Shown: one piece after another, positions 34,415 to 44,228 of the stretch | Position numbering within the stretch: the first letter of the stretch is position 1 | Layout: each line of letters starts with the position of its first letter | Assembly (NCBI GenBank): GCA_964291445.2 | Contig: OZ219864.1 | Location: forward strand, 186,001-250,000 | Direction of reading: 5' to 3' | DNA: 64,000 nt | DNA from: JAPOXR01 sp964291445 | Lineage (GTDB): Bacteria; Pseudomonadota; Alphaproteobacteria; Rhodobacterales; Rhodobacteraceae | Notes under the pieces: model-generated | The model's input: only the letters and a program-made list of their open reading frames with translations | Database searches by the model: none | What the model was told of the DNA's origin: nothing | Translations under genes and position numbers: made by a program

Positions 34415-35536
34415 ATGCCGTGGAACTGGCAGATACCAGGCTGTCCAAAATTCCGCTACGACGCGGCGGCAATTGCTCGGCACGAGCAGCGTTTCCTGCT
34501 GTCGTCAGGCGCAATCCTGGGCGCAATCCACCATGTCAGCTCATCCGAGCGTGATCAGTTGCGCATCGATTTGCTGAGCGACGAGGCCGTGAAAACCAGC
34601 GCCATCGAAGGCGAGATACTGGACCGGCAGAGCGTGCAATCCTCGCTGCGCCGCCAGTTTGGATTGTCCCCTGGCAGCCATCCAGGAGGGAAACGGGAAC
34701 AGGGCGTGGCCGAAATGTTGGTCGATGTCCATTCGACCCATGCCGAGCCGTTGACGCATAATACGTTGTTCCGGTGGCATGGTATGCTGCTGTCCCATGA
34801 CCGGCGCCCGGACAGTATCGGAGCCTACCGGCGACATGCCGACTCGATGCAGATCGTGTCGGGTCGCCATGATCGGCCAACAGCGGTGCATTTCGAGGCA
34901 CCGCCTTCGGACCAGGTTCACGACGAGATGGACGCCTATTTGGCGTGGTTCAACAGGACGGCTCCGGTGGCCAGTGACGCACTGCCGGCGTTGACGAGGG
35001 CCGGTCTCGGCCACCTCTATTTCGAAAGCATCCATCCCTTTGAAGATGGCAACGGTCGACTGGGCCGGGCCTTGGCCGAGAAGTCGCTTGCGCAGACCAA
35101 CGGTCAACCGAGCCTGATAGCACTGGCTTTCACGATTGAGCGATACCGGCGGGCCTATTATGACCAGCTGAAGCGGTGCCAGGGGACGCTAGATGTGACG
35201 CCTTGGCTCGAATGGTTTGCCGAGACGGTTTTGAAAGCGCAGCGCGTCACCCGCGAGCGCGTCGGGTTCGTCATTGCCAAGGCACGTTTCCACGACCAGC
35301 ATCACGATCGCCTGAATGATCGGCAAGCCAAGGCGATCGCGCGCATGTTCCGGGAAGGACCGGACGGTTTCAAAGGCGGTCTCGGCGCCAGGGACTACCT
35401 GTCGATCACCGGCACGTCGCGGGCCACCGCGACCCGGGATCTGCAGGATTTGGTCGAAATGGGGGCCTTGAGCAGGACCGGAGAACGGCGTTACGCCCGC
35501 TACTGGTTGAAACTGGAGCTGGAGCCGGCGGTTTGA
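34415..35536 (+). CDS. Fic-family protein with self-inhibitory motif
   Basis: The 373-residue product has the active-site motif HPFEDGNGRLGR (about residues 207-218) that transfers AMP to target proteins, and the inhibitory-helix motif TSAIEGE upstream of it (class II Fic), so it is normally autoinhibited. The C-terminal part (GLGARDYLSITGTSRATATRDLQDLVEMGAL) is a winged helix that may bind DNA. Such Fic-HTH proteins are common on accessory islands. The ATG follows the palindromic upstream region. Target protein unknown; the gene is complete. Confidence 0.9.
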   Translation: MPWNWQIPGCPKFRYDAAAIARHEQRFLLSSGAILGAIHHVSSSERDQLRIDLLSDEAVKTSAIEGEILDRQSVQSSLRRQFGLSPGSHPGGKREQGVAEMLVDVHSTHAEPLTHNTLFRWHGMLLSHDRRPDSIGAYRRHADSMQIVSGRHDRPTAVHFEAPPSDQVHDEMDAYLAWFNRTAPVASDALPALTRAGLGHLYFESIHPFEDGNGRLGRALAEKSLAQTNGQPSLIALAFTIERYRRAYYDQLKRCQGTLDVTPWLEWFAETVLKAQRVTRERVGFVIAKARFHDQHHDRLNDRQAKAIARMFREGPDGFKGGLGARDYLSITGTSRATATRDLQDLVEMGALSRTGERRYARYWLKLELEPAV

Positions 35537-35867
35537 GTTGAATGGGGTGCCGGCGGCGAGGCGGCCATGGGCGTCCGGCTCGAAAGGGTAAAGTCCGCGG
35601 CGGCGATGGGTGTGCGGCGATGCTGTCCGGGAAAGAATTTCGGAGCATCCTTTGCGTAATTCCTGCCGCCGGATTGATTGAAGCTTCGAGTAAAACTGCC
35701 CGGAGTGGTGCGGCCGCGCCACCACGCATTGCCTCGCCTGGCCTGGTCCCGCCTGTTGGTTTGTTGGCCTTGTCTGTTGCCTGTCCGGAGCTCACGAAAA
35801 TGCTTGCGCGGGCGGGGATTTGGCTGTTTACCACGCCCGGTTTTCTTCTTGCCGGGGAGGCTGGGCG
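35537..35867. other. Intergenic stretch, no gene seen
   Basis: About 330 bp separating the fic gene from the sulfatase-fold hydrolase. Frames here are shadows without bias or motif. The composition returns to high GC, marking the right edge of the accessory island. Confidence 0.4.
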
Positions 35868-37445
35868 ATGACGACGGGGAGGTCGGCGGGTTCCGGAGCG
35901 GCGAATGGCCGGCATCGCAACGTGTTGCTGGTGGTCATGGACCAGTTGCGGGCCGATTGCCTGCAGCTGGCAGTGGATGGTCGGATGGTTCTGCCCAACA
36001 TGGCCAGGCTGGCAGAGGGTGCGGTCACCTTCCGCCGTCACTACTCGGTGGTCAACCCGTGCGGGCCGTCACGGGCCAGCCTGCTGACCGGCCTTTATGC
36101 CATGAACCACCGGTCGGTTCGCAACGGTGTGCCGCTGCGGCCGGATTTGCCGACCATTGCCTCCGAAGCGAGGCGGGCCGGCTACGAGCCGTTGCTGTTC
36201 GGCTATACCGACACCGCCGCCGACCCTCGCCGCCGGCATCCCAACGACCCCGACCTGCTGAGCTATGAAGGGATCATGTCCGGCTTCATCGAGGTGGTGG
36301 AACAGCGCCACACCACGAGGAGTTTTGCCTGGCGGGCGCATCTGCGGCGGCAGGGATATGCGCTTCCGCATTACAGCCGCTTCTATGCGCCGCAGGATTT
36401 CGACAGCGATACCGGGCCGGGGCCGCGCGATGCGGCCTTCTACCGGGCCGGGGACAGCGATACCGCCTTCCTGACCGATTCCTGCATCGGCGAGCTGGCG
36501 GTGCGCAGCGACCTGCCCTGGCTGGCGCTGCTGACCTATATCCGCCCGCACCCGCCGCTCATTGCCCCCAAGCCCTACAACCGGCTCTATGACAATGCCG
36601 ACCTGCCGCCGCCCCGGCGGCCGTTGTCGCTCGAACAGGAATCGCACATGCATTCCTGGCTGGCTGCCGAACTGGGAAGAGGCGCCATCACCTCGATGAT
36701 CGGCGGCTACAATTGCAGTCTCGACAATGGCTCGGCCGAGGATGTCGCCACGTTGCGGGCGGTGTATTACGGCTTGGCGACCGAGGTTGACCACCATGTC
36801 GGGCGGGTGGTCAACTTCCTCGAGGAGAGCGGGTTGCTCGACAGCACCTTGCTGGTCGTCACCGCCGATCACGGCGAAATGCTCGGCGATCACTGGCATT
36901 GGGGCAAGACCACCATCCATGACGGCTCGTTCCACGTGCCGCTGATCATCCGGGACCCCGAACGGCCGGAAGGTCACGGGACGCAGGTCGATGCCCCGAC
37001 CGAGTCGGTGGATCTGGTGCCGACCATTCTCGACTGGATGGCCTCGGAGGTGCCGATGAGCATGGACGGGGCCTCGCTGTTGCCGTTCATGACGGGGGAT
37101 CGCCCGACAGGTTGGCGCGACTACAGCTATTCCGAGCTGGATTTCGGCGACCCGGAGCGGCCGACCGCCCTGCAGGAGGCAACCGGGCTTGCCCTGCACG
37201 AGGCCAATCTTGCCATCCTGCGCGAGCGGCGCTTCAAGCTTGTCCATTTCAATGGCGACCTGCCGCCATTGCTGTTCGACATGGCATCGGATGGCGAATG
37301 CCGGAACCTGGCCGGCGAGCCTTCCTGTTCAGGGGAGTTGCTGCGGCTGACCCGCAAGCTGCTTGACCATCGCATGCGCCATGCCGATCACACCCTGTCC
37401 GACATGAAGATCACCGCCGGGGGAACGGTCAACTACCGGGGCTGA
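35868..37445 (+). CDS. Sulfatase-fold hydrolase resembling phosphonate monoester hydrolase
   Basis: The 525-residue product has NVLLVVMDQLRADCLQL (metal Asp) and the nucleophile motif NPCGPSRASLLTGLYAMNHR, in which Cys is converted to formylglycine. The CGPSRASLLTGLY context and the following NHRSVRNGVPL resemble phosphonate monoester hydrolases more than choline sulfatases. VVTADHGEMLGDH and KTTIHDGSFHVPLI supply further metal ligands. No signal peptide is visible. Start ATG 35868 follows GGGGAGG. A phosphonate-type role would fit the PbfA/PhnY-like genes at the far end of the window, but sulfate or phosphate diesters are equally possible. Confidence 0.83.
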   Translation: MTTGRSAGSGAANGRHRNVLLVVMDQLRADCLQLAVDGRMVLPNMARLAEGAVTFRRHYSVVNPCGPSRASLLTGLYAMNHRSVRNGVPLRPDLPTIASEARRAGYEPLLFGYTDTAADPRRRHPNDPDLLSYEGIMSGFIEVVEQRHTTRSFAWRAHLRRQGYALPHYSRFYAPQDFDSDTGPGPRDAAFYRAGDSDTAFLTDSCIGELAVRSDLPWLALLTYIRPHPPLIAPKPYNRLYDNADLPPPRRPLSLEQESHMHSWLAAELGRGAITSMIGGYNCSLDNGSAEDVATLRAVYYGLATEVDHHVGRVVNFLEESGLLDSTLLVVTADHGEMLGDHWHWGKTTIHDGSFHVPLIIRDPERPEGHGTQVDAPTESVDLVPTILDWMASEVPMSMDGASLLPFMTGDRPTGWRDYSYSELDFGDPERPTALQEATGLALHEANLAILRERRFKLVHFNGDLPPLLFDMASDGECRNLAGEPSCSGELLRLTRKLLDHRMRHADHTLSDMKITAGGTVNYRG

Positions 37446-37550
37446 CCGATGCCGGTCATGCCGTGTTGGGCATGAAGATCATCGCCGGGGCGTGGTCAGC
37501 GGCCGGGGCGTGCCGGTCAAGTCTCGTGTGGCGTGAAGACTTCCGGGGGT
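37404..37550 (+). repeat. Degenerate tandem repeat at sulfatase 3' end
   Basis: A segment starting ATGAAGATCACCGCCGGGG at 37404 recurs with changes at 37472 (ATGAAGATCATCGCCGGGG) and more weakly near 37533 (GTGAAGACTTCCGGGGG). The first unit is the last codons of the hydrolase, so the gene end has been partly duplicated. It may be a decayed coding duplication or recombination scar. Confidence 0.45.
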
Positions 37551-37554
37551 GCTG

Positions 37555-38592
37555 TCAGCGACTGGCGCTGACGGCGCGGGCGACTGCCGAGGGCTCGGCC
37601 CCCTGCAATTCCTTCCAGTGATGGCAGGCAACGTTATGCTCATCCTCCACCACCTCGAGAGCCGGCTCCTCGCTGCGGCAGCGGTCGGTGGCAAATGGGC
37701 AGCGGGTCTGGAACTTGCATCCCGGCGGCGGATTGGTCTGCGAGGGAATCTCGCCCTCCAGCTTCTGCGCCCCACCCCGCTCGTCCGGGTCGAGCGAGGG
37801 AATGGCCGACAGGAGCGCCTTGGTATAGGGGTGTTTCGGATTGGCAAACAGCCTTCGTGTCGGCGCGGTCTCGACCAGCCGGCCAAAATACATCAGCGCC
37901 ACGTGGTCGCAGATATGCGCCACCACGCTGAGATCGTGGCTGATGAACAGGAAAGTCAGGCCAAGTTCGCCCTGGATTGCCTTGAGCAGGTTGAGAACAT
38001 CAGCCTGGATCGACACGTCCAGCGCCGCCACGCTCTCATCGGCAACCACAAAGCGCGGATCCGAGACCAGCGCCCTGGCAATGGAAATCCGCTGGCGCTG
38101 TCCGCCGGAAAACGCGTGCGGAAACCGCCGCAGATGTTCGAGGTTCAGCCGGCACTTGGCGGCGATGTTACGGACCTTTTCGTCGGTCTCCCGGCGTGAC
38201 GAGGTCAGTTTCATGACCTCCAGAGGTTCGGCGATGATGTCCCGCACGGTCATGCGCGGGCTGAGCGCCGCATACGGGTCCTGGAAGATCAGCTGCGCCC
38301 TCGAATGGTAATCCCGCTTTTCCTGCCGGCTGATGGTGCCGAGATCGTAATGCACCTCGCCATCATCGTAGGTGACCGTGCCCTCGGTGATCGGGTTGGC
38401 CAGCAGCATGGCCCGGCCCAGCGTGGTCTTGCCAGATCCGGACTCGCCGACGAGGCCGAAGAAGCTGCCCTTGTCGATGTCGAGGCTGACTTTCTCCACC
38501 GCATGCACGAAGGCCTTCTCCGCCAGCAATCCGCCGCCGAGCGGAAAGCGGACCGACAGGTTGCAGGCCGAGATCAGGATATCGCGGGTCAT
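37555..38592 (-). CDS. ABC transporter ATP-binding protein (OppF/DppF type)
   Basis: The 345-residue product has Walker A GESGSGKTTLGRAML, signature AFSGGQRQRISIARAL, Walker B FVVADESVAALD and the OppF-type C-terminal Cys-rich end GCKFQTRCPFATDRC, which holds an iron-sulfur cluster in some relatives. It energises uptake through the two permeases upstream. The ATG at 38592 overlaps the OppD-type stop by four bases. It is the last gene of a five-gene operon reading leftwards. Confidence 0.9.
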   Translation of the reverse strand: MTRDILISACNLSVRFPLGGGLLAEKAFVHAVEKVSLDIDKGSFFGLVGESGSGKTTLGRAMLLANPITEGTVTYDDGEVHYDLGTISRQEKRDYHSRAQLIFQDPYAALSPRMTVRDIIAEPLEVMKLTSSRRETDEKVRNIAAKCRLNLEHLRRFPHAFSGGQRQRISIARALVSDPRFVVADESVAALDVSIQADVLNLLKAIQGELGLTFLFISHDLSVVAHICDHVALMYFGRLVETAPTRRLFANPKHPYTKALLSAIPSLDPDERGGAQKLEGEIPSQTNPPPGCKFQTRCPFATDRCRSEEPALEVVEDEHNVACHHWKELQGAEPSAVARAVSASR

Positions 38593-39590
38593 GCGGCGCT
38601 CCGTCCGGCTTCGACAAGATGGCAGGCAGCCCGGTGGTCGGCGCCGGCCTCGCTGAATGTCGGCACCTCCCGCCGGCAGATTTCGCCAATGAGGGCCGGG
38701 CATCGGGTCTGGAACACGCAGCCGGAGGGGCGCTCAAGCGGTGACGGGATATCGCCGGGAACCGGGGTCAGTGGCGCATCGAGATCGGACAGCTTGGGCA
38801 GGGCGGCCAGCAAACCCCTGGTATAGGGGTGGACCGGGTTGCGGATAACATCCCGCACCGGACCCTGCTCGACCAGCCGGCCCAGATACATGACCGCGAC
38901 ATGGTCGGCAGTCTGGGCAATTACCCCCAGATCATGGGTGATGAAGATGATGCCCATGCCGAATTCATGCACGAGGTCCTTCATCAGATCGATCACCTGC
39001 GCCTGGATGGTCACGTCGAGAGCCGTGGTCGGCTCATCGGCGATCAGCAGCTTCGGCTTGGTCGACAACGCCATGGCAATCATCGCCCGCTGGCGCATTC
39101 CGCCCGACAATTCGAAGGCGTATTGCCGGAACCGTTTGCCGGCATCGCTGATCCCCACCCGCTCGAGCATCTCGATTGACAGCTCCTGGCATTCCGATCT
39201 GGACATGTCGGTGTGGATCATCAGCTGCTCGACCATCTGGTCGCCGATGGTGATGGCCGGGGCAAAGCTGGCCATCGGTTCCTGGAAGATCATCGAGATC
39301 GAGCCGCCGCGCACGATCTGCAATTCCCTGCTCGACTTCAGCGACATGATGTCGACCGGGCCGGAATCGAGATGCAACAGGATCCTGGTGTCCTCGCTGT
39401 AGACGGCATTGCCGGCATTGAGTTGCATCAGCGACTTGGCGGTGACCGACTTGCCGGAGCCACTCTCGCCAACGAGGCCGAGGATGCTGCCGCGCTGGAG
39501 GCTGACCGAAAAATCCTCGACCGCGGTCACCCGTCCCTCATCGGTGTCGAATTGCAGCGTCAGGTTCTCGATCTCGATCAGCGGGGTCAT
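38589..39590 (-). CDS. ABC transporter ATP-binding protein (OppD/DppD type)
   Basis: The 333-residue product has Walker A GESGSGKSVTAKSLM, signature ELSGGMRQRAMIAMAL, Walker B LLIADEPTTALDVTIQ and the C-terminal oligopeptide extension GCVFQTRCPALIGEIC. It forms the nucleotide-binding pair with the OppF-type gene. Overlaps of four bases with both neighbours indicate translational coupling throughout the operon. Confidence 0.9.
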   Translation of the reverse strand: MTPLIEIENLTLQFDTDEGRVTAVEDFSVSLQRGSILGLVGESGSGKSVTAKSLMQLNAGNAVYSEDTRILLHLDSGPVDIMSLKSSRELQIVRGGSISMIFQEPMASFAPAITIGDQMVEQLMIHTDMSRSECQELSIEMLERVGISDAGKRFRQYAFELSGGMRQRAMIAMALSTKPKLLIADEPTTALDVTIQAQVIDLMKDLVHEFGMGIIFITHDLGVIAQTADHVAVMYLGRLVEQGPVRDVIRNPVHPYTRGLLAALPKLSDLDAPLTPVPGDIPSPLERPSGCVFQTRCPALIGEICRREVPTFSEAGADHRAACHLVEAGRSAA

Positions 39591-40750
39591 TTCTGCAGAT
39601 CCGCATAGGGGTCAGCGGCATCACGCAGACCGTCGCCGACAAACACGAATGCCAATACCAGGGTGATGAAGAACAGGACCGGGATGAAATACCACTGGTA
39701 GTTCAGCAGCACATCGGCATTGGTGACGTTCTGCAACATCACCCCGAGCGAGTTGACCGGATCCTTCAGCCCCAGCCCGATGAAGCTGAGCGCCGTCTCC
39801 GACAGCACCATGTAGGGGAAGGAGATTACCAAATCGACGATGATGTAGCTGGTGAAGCTCGGCAGCAGGTGCCGGCGAATGATGTGGCTGGACGAGGCAC
39901 CGCACAGCTGTGCCGCCAGAACGTATTCCTGGTTCCGCTCCGACAAAAGATGCGTTCGCACCCGGCGGGCGAGGGTTGGCCAGCCAATGAATCCGAGAAT
40001 GATCGATATGAAGAAGAACCGGGTCTCGGCGCTCCACTCATCCGGAACGAAAGCAGCCAGCGCCATGAATAGCGGTATGGCCGGCACCGTCCGGATGGCA
40101 TCGGTGAACATCTGCGCCGAGGAGTCGATGAAACCGCCATAATAGCCCGACACGCCGCCAATGATCAGCGCCAGCACGAAGGCGATGAACACGCCGATGG
40201 TGCCGACCGCCAGCGAGGTATTGATGGCATGCAGGGTTCTTGAAAAGATGTCCTTGCCGGCCGAGTCGGTGCCGAAGATGTGGATCATGCCCTCGGAGAC
40301 CCCGAACAGGTGCCGGTCGAACTTGAGAAACGGGATGCGGAACAGCTTGTATTCGGAACCCTTCGGCAGGAAGGTCACGTAGCGGCGCTTGTCGCGGTTG
40401 ACCTCTGTCACCCAGCGGAAATTGGTCTTGATCGACCGGGTCCGCTCATAGGTGTAGATGAAGGGACGCCACGAGCAGCCATTCTCGTCGCAAAAATTCG
40501 GTATCTGCGGCGCACCGTTCATGTATTCCTTGTCCCGCCCGGCGATGGTCGGGTTGTACGGCGACAGGAACGGGGCAAAGAGCCCGCACAGTATGAGGAA
40601 CAGGAGGACATAGGCGGCGATCATGGCCGAGCGGATCTTCTTGAACCGGGCCCAGACCAGCTGCCCCTGCGAAGCGGTGAAATAGGCTTCCTTCAGCTTC
40701 TGGTCGACATTCGGGTCGGTGCCGGTTTCCGGATGCGAGGTGTCAGTCAT
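39587..40750 (-). CDS. ABC transporter permease (OppC type) with periplasmic insert
   Basis: The 387-residue inner-membrane permease has a first helix (AMIAAYVLLFLILCGLFAPF), then about 110 residues of periplasmic sequence (from NPTIAGRDKEYMN to RHLFGVSEG) before FGTDSAGKDIFSRTL and the BPD_transp_1 core. The EAA-loop region is LARRVRTHLLSERNQEYV. The long insert is also found in permeases for large oligopeptide or glyco-oligomer substrates. It overlaps the OppD-type gene by four bases and starts 3 bp after the OppB-type stop. Confidence 0.88.
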   Translation of the reverse strand: MTDTSHPETGTDPNVDQKLKEAYFTASQGQLVWARFKKIRSAMIAAYVLLFLILCGLFAPFLSPYNPTIAGRDKEYMNGAPQIPNFCDENGCSWRPFIYTYERTRSIKTNFRWVTEVNRDKRRYVTFLPKGSEYKLFRIPFLKFDRHLFGVSEGMIHIFGTDSAGKDIFSRTLHAINTSLAVGTIGVFIAFVLALIIGGVSGYYGGFIDSSAQMFTDAIRTVPAIPLFMALAAFVPDEWSAETRFFFISIILGFIGWPTLARRVRTHLLSERNQEYVLAAQLCGASSSHIIRRHLLPSFTSYIIVDLVISFPYMVLSETALSFIGLGLKDPVNSLGVMLQNVTNADVLLNYQWYFIPVLFFITLVLAFVFVGDGLRDAADPYADLQK

Positions 40751-40753
40751 CTC

Positions 40754-41764
40754 TCACTTCCCCAGGATGCTTCGCCGGACCCGCGGGTCGATCAGTGCCA
40801 GCAGGATATCGGTCAGGAAATTCAGCGTGACGATGCTCGCGGTCAGCAGAAAGATGATGGCGCCGGCCAATTGCTGGTCGTTCGACCTGGCCAGCGCCTC
40901 GATCAGCAGCGCCCCGGCTTCGGTCAGGGTCATGATCAGGGCCACGATCGGCAATTCATTGAAGATCCGGTTGAGGTCGAAGCCCAGCGAATTGATGATT
41001 GGCCCCAGCGCGTGGCGGGCCGGGTATCGCATGATCAACCGCCGTCCGGTCACGCCGCGGGCTGCCGCCGCCGTCACGTAGAGCTTGCCAATTTCATCGG
41101 ACATCAACGCCCGGACCGTCTGGATGGCAAAAGCCGTTGCCGACCAGCCCAGAACGAAGACCGGCAGCCAGGCATGGCTGAGGAAGTCGATGACCCGGTC
41201 ATACGACCACGCCGCATCCCGGTACTCCTTCGAGAACAGGCCGGTCAGGCTCTCTCCGAACTGGATGGTGAAGAACAGCATGATCAACAGCGCCAGCAGG
41301 AAGTTCGGCAACGCCAGGCCGAGATAGCTGACCAGGCGAAGGGTGTTGTTCAGCAGCGGGCTGTTGGCGGTGACCGAGATGATCCCCACCGGCACCGCCA
41401 CCATGTAGGCGAGGATCAGCGAGGTGATGCAAATTCCGAGCGAGATCAGGAACTTGTCGCCCAGGAGGCTGTTGATGTTGACCCGCAGGATGCAACTGTC
41501 GCCGAATTCTCCCCGGAAGGCATCGGCAACCCAGCTGGTCCAGCGGACAATGAAGGGCCGATCGAGGCCCAGCCGCTGCCGTTCGGCGTCGATATCGGCG
41601 GTGGTGATCTGCATGCCCTGGGTGTTCTTGAACGCCAGGTACCGCTCGGCGCAGTCGCCGGGCACCAGTTCCATCAGGCTGAAGACGATCAGCGATACCA
41701 GCAACAACGTGATGAATGCCATGATTGCCCGAATTAGCGCAAACTTGGCAAATTGCAGCATCAT
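40754..41764 (-). CDS. ABC transporter permease (OppB type)
   Basis: The 336-residue product has an N-terminal helix (IMAFITLLLVSLIVFSLMEL), the conserved periplasmic LGLDRPFIVRWTSWV segment, and the BPD_transp_1 core with VRALMSDEIGKLYVTAAAARG (EAA-loop) near the end. It pairs with the OppC-type permease as the membrane channel. It starts 95 bp after the binding-protein gene and is presumably on the same transcript. Confidence 0.88.
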   Translation of the reverse strand: MMLQFAKFALIRAIMAFITLLLVSLIVFSLMELVPGDCAERYLAFKNTQGMQITTADIDAERQRLGLDRPFIVRWTSWVADAFRGEFGDSCILRVNINSLLGDKFLISLGICITSLILAYMVAVPVGIISVTANSPLLNNTLRLVSYLGLALPNFLLALLIMLFFTIQFGESLTGLFSKEYRDAAWSYDRVIDFLSHAWLPVFVLGWSATAFAIQTVRALMSDEIGKLYVTAAAARGVTGRRLIMRYPARHALGPIINSLGFDLNRIFNELPIVALIMTLTEAGALLIEALARSNDQQLAGAIIFLLTASIVTLNFLTDILLALIDPRVRRSILGK

Positions 41765-41859
41765 CCCCCTCCGGATCAGCCCGCCACCAGGCGGCGACCG
41801 ATCAGCAACAAACTGGTGGGCGGATCACGCCGCCCACCAGGACTCTAGACGATTCCCGA

Positions 41860-43902
41860 TTACTCGTCCAAGAACCACTGCGTGGCCCGGTACGGGTAGG
41901 TCCGGTAGAACTCGTAGGAATGGGTCTTGAATTCCACGAAATTCTTCAGCGCATTGCGGTGATAGACCGGGCTTGGCCCCTGCACCGTTCCGATGAACAG
42001 CAGGTTTTCGGTCATGTTCTTCACCAGGCGCTGGCCAAGCATCTCGAACTCGGCAGAACCGGTCTCGGCTGACTGGAACGCATTGATGTCGTCGATCAGT
42101 TGCTTGACATAATCGGGAGGCTCAACGCCGGCCGTTCCGCCGGAATCAACCCACTCGGCCCAGAGCATTCCGGTCCTGATGCCGAAATAGTTCTCGAAGG
42201 GCGGGACCCAGAGCTCGTTGTTGCCGAGCACGATCGCCAGCGGCTGGCTCTTGCGCCACAGCATCACGTCAAGCTGGTTGGCAGATTGTGCCGAACGATA
42301 CTCGTCCGGAGTCACCTCCTTGACGGTGGTCTGCACGCCGACATCGGCCCAATACTGACCGACAAGTTCCACGACCTGTCCGGCAATCCCCTGGGTGGCA
42401 AATTGCAGGTTCAGCGTGATCTTCTCGCCATTGGGTAGCTCGCGGATTCCGTCGCCATCGGTGTCAACCATGCCGAGATCGTCAAGCAGCGAATTGGCAA
42501 GGTCGGGGTCGTGATCGGTGTAGTAGGTCTCCCAGCTTTCATCGATGAAGCTTGGCCTGGGTGAAAACCCGATATACTGCCGGGGCGCACCGAGTCCGAA
42601 GAACACCACCTCGTTCAACTCATCCCGATTGATGGCAACCGACATGGCCTGCCGGAACCGGAGGTCGCCGAAGGCCTCGCGCTTGCCGAGATCCTCCGAG
42701 GTGACATTGAATGCCAGTGTCGGAACGGTGATTTCCGGCCTGAGGTCGATCGTGTAGTCACCAGCTTCCTGGTTCTCGAGAAGCATCGGCGCCGAGGGAA
42801 GTTGCAGCGACTGCGACTTGTAGTCCGCCTCGGCCGTAACCAACTTCAGGATACGGACCTCGTTGTCGTTGATATACACCTCATCCTGCTCGCTGATATA
42901 GGGAAGCTGATTGCCTTGGGTATCGACGATGTGGAAATACGGGTTGGCGACCAGGTGCCGTCCTTCCGTGGTGTCGGTGATGTAAATGTGCGATTCCAGC
43001 GTCGGAATGACATCTGCCGGCAGGTTGGCAACCATCTCCGGGCTGTTGAGCAGCGGCGAAGGCGTGTCCGTCCAGTCGGAATTGCCGAAATAGGCGGCAA
43101 TGACTGCCAGCCCGTTCTCGAAGCCGGCCTCCTGGGCAAGCTTGTCGGCATCCGGGTTGATGTCCGGATGGAACTGGCCAAGGAAATGCTTCGGCTGGAA
43201 GCCCTGGGCAAACGAGGTCGCGAAGTGCGCCAGCAGACCCGGCTTCGGCGCCGGCAGGTGGAACCTGACGGTCTGCGGATCGATGACCTCGACCTCCATT
43301 CTCTGGCCGGCGACAAGGACATAATCCTTGGGCTTCGGAATGACCTTCGAGTCGAGCGACAAATTGTCATACCAGAACTTCACGTCATCGGCGGTGAAGG
43401 GCGCGCCATCCGACCATTTGTGTCCCTTGCGCAGGAAGAAGGTCAGTTGCGTGAAATCATCATTCCATTCCCAGCCCTTGGCCACGTTCGGGACAATGGT
43501 CTGGAGGTCGTCAAGGTAGCGCACCAAATTGACGTGACGAACCGACAGGAAATCCGATGTCCCGGCTTCGGTCGCGTTCGAGAGAACATCAAGCGTGCCG
43601 CCATATGTTCCGATGGCGTGATAGGGTGCATAGACCAGCGGCTCTTCCGGAATCCGGTCTTCGAGCGGCGGCAGTTCCGGGTTGCCCCTGATCCTTGCAT
43701 TCAGGGCGGCAATGTCCGGATTGGTCGAAAACGACATCTTGCAACCGGCAAGAGATTCGAATTCGGCAAGTTCATATTGTTGCGGGAACGCTCCGGCCGG
43801 AACGCCCATGGCATCATCGACAGTCACGGCCGGGCAGTCTGCCAGGGCCATGCCGGCCGAAGACACTGCAACCGCAACGGTCAGGCACAATCGTTTTATC
43901 AT
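41860..43902 (-). CDS. Extracellular solute-binding protein (peptide/opine-type, family 5)
   Basis: The 680-residue product has a Sec signal (IKRLCLTVAVAVSSAGMALA) and SBP_bac_5 landmarks: FLRKGHKWSDGAPFTADDVKFWYDNL, the DLGKREAFGDLRFRQAMSVAINRDEL segment and the late GIRTGMLWAEWVDSGG. It is larger than typical DppA (~530 residues), as in binding proteins for bulky ligands, which fits the permease with the long periplasmic insert. It is the first gene of the operon. The ligand cannot be read from the sequence. Confidence 0.88.
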   Translation of the reverse strand: MIKRLCLTVAVAVSSAGMALADCPAVTVDDAMGVPAGAFPQQYELAEFESLAGCKMSFSTNPDIAALNARIRGNPELPPLEDRIPEEPLVYAPYHAIGTYGGTLDVLSNATEAGTSDFLSVRHVNLVRYLDDLQTIVPNVAKGWEWNDDFTQLTFFLRKGHKWSDGAPFTADDVKFWYDNLSLDSKVIPKPKDYVLVAGQRMEVEVIDPQTVRFHLPAPKPGLLAHFATSFAQGFQPKHFLGQFHPDINPDADKLAQEAGFENGLAVIAAYFGNSDWTDTPSPLLNSPEMVANLPADVIPTLESHIYITDTTEGRHLVANPYFHIVDTQGNQLPYISEQDEVYINDNEVRILKLVTAEADYKSQSLQLPSAPMLLENQEAGDYTIDLRPEITVPTLAFNVTSEDLGKREAFGDLRFRQAMSVAINRDELNEVVFFGLGAPRQYIGFSPRPSFIDESWETYYTDHDPDLANSLLDDLGMVDTDGDGIRELPNGEKITLNLQFATQGIAGQVVELVGQYWADVGVQTTVKEVTPDEYRSAQSANQLDVMLWRKSQPLAIVLGNNELWVPPFENYFGIRTGMLWAEWVDSGGTAGVEPPDYVKQLIDDINAFQSAETGSAEFEMLGQRLVKNMTENLLFIGTVQGPSPVYHRNALKNFVEFKTHSYEFYRTYPYRATQWFLDE

Positions 43903-44228
43903 CTCAACTCCTTTCCTCGCCGGCTCAATCAGTAGAACCGGACGAAATGGTGGTAAATTCGGGTCTCCCCGAACGCTGAATTGCCGTCAAACATGCCGAC
44001 AAGTCAAGTCTGTGGGACGATTTGTGTTCAAAACCTGGACAGCCGACCGGCTCCGCAAGGCCGGAACCGGCAACAATTTCACGATGCGGCATCATCGCCA
44101 GCACCGCTGCCAAACTCAGAAGTGAGGGAATTCCAAGCCCGAACCTCCGGCAGCGCCTGCCTGGCTGGCGACGGAAACGCCGCTGCCCCGCATGGCGGCC
44201 CTCTCGCCATTCCCGCACCGGTGCCGGG
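43903..44228. other. Intergenic stretch upstream of the ABC operon
   Basis: About 326 bp with no gene recognised; it should hold the promoter of the binding-protein operon. No clear -35/-10 pair or operator stood out. Confidence 0.4.
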
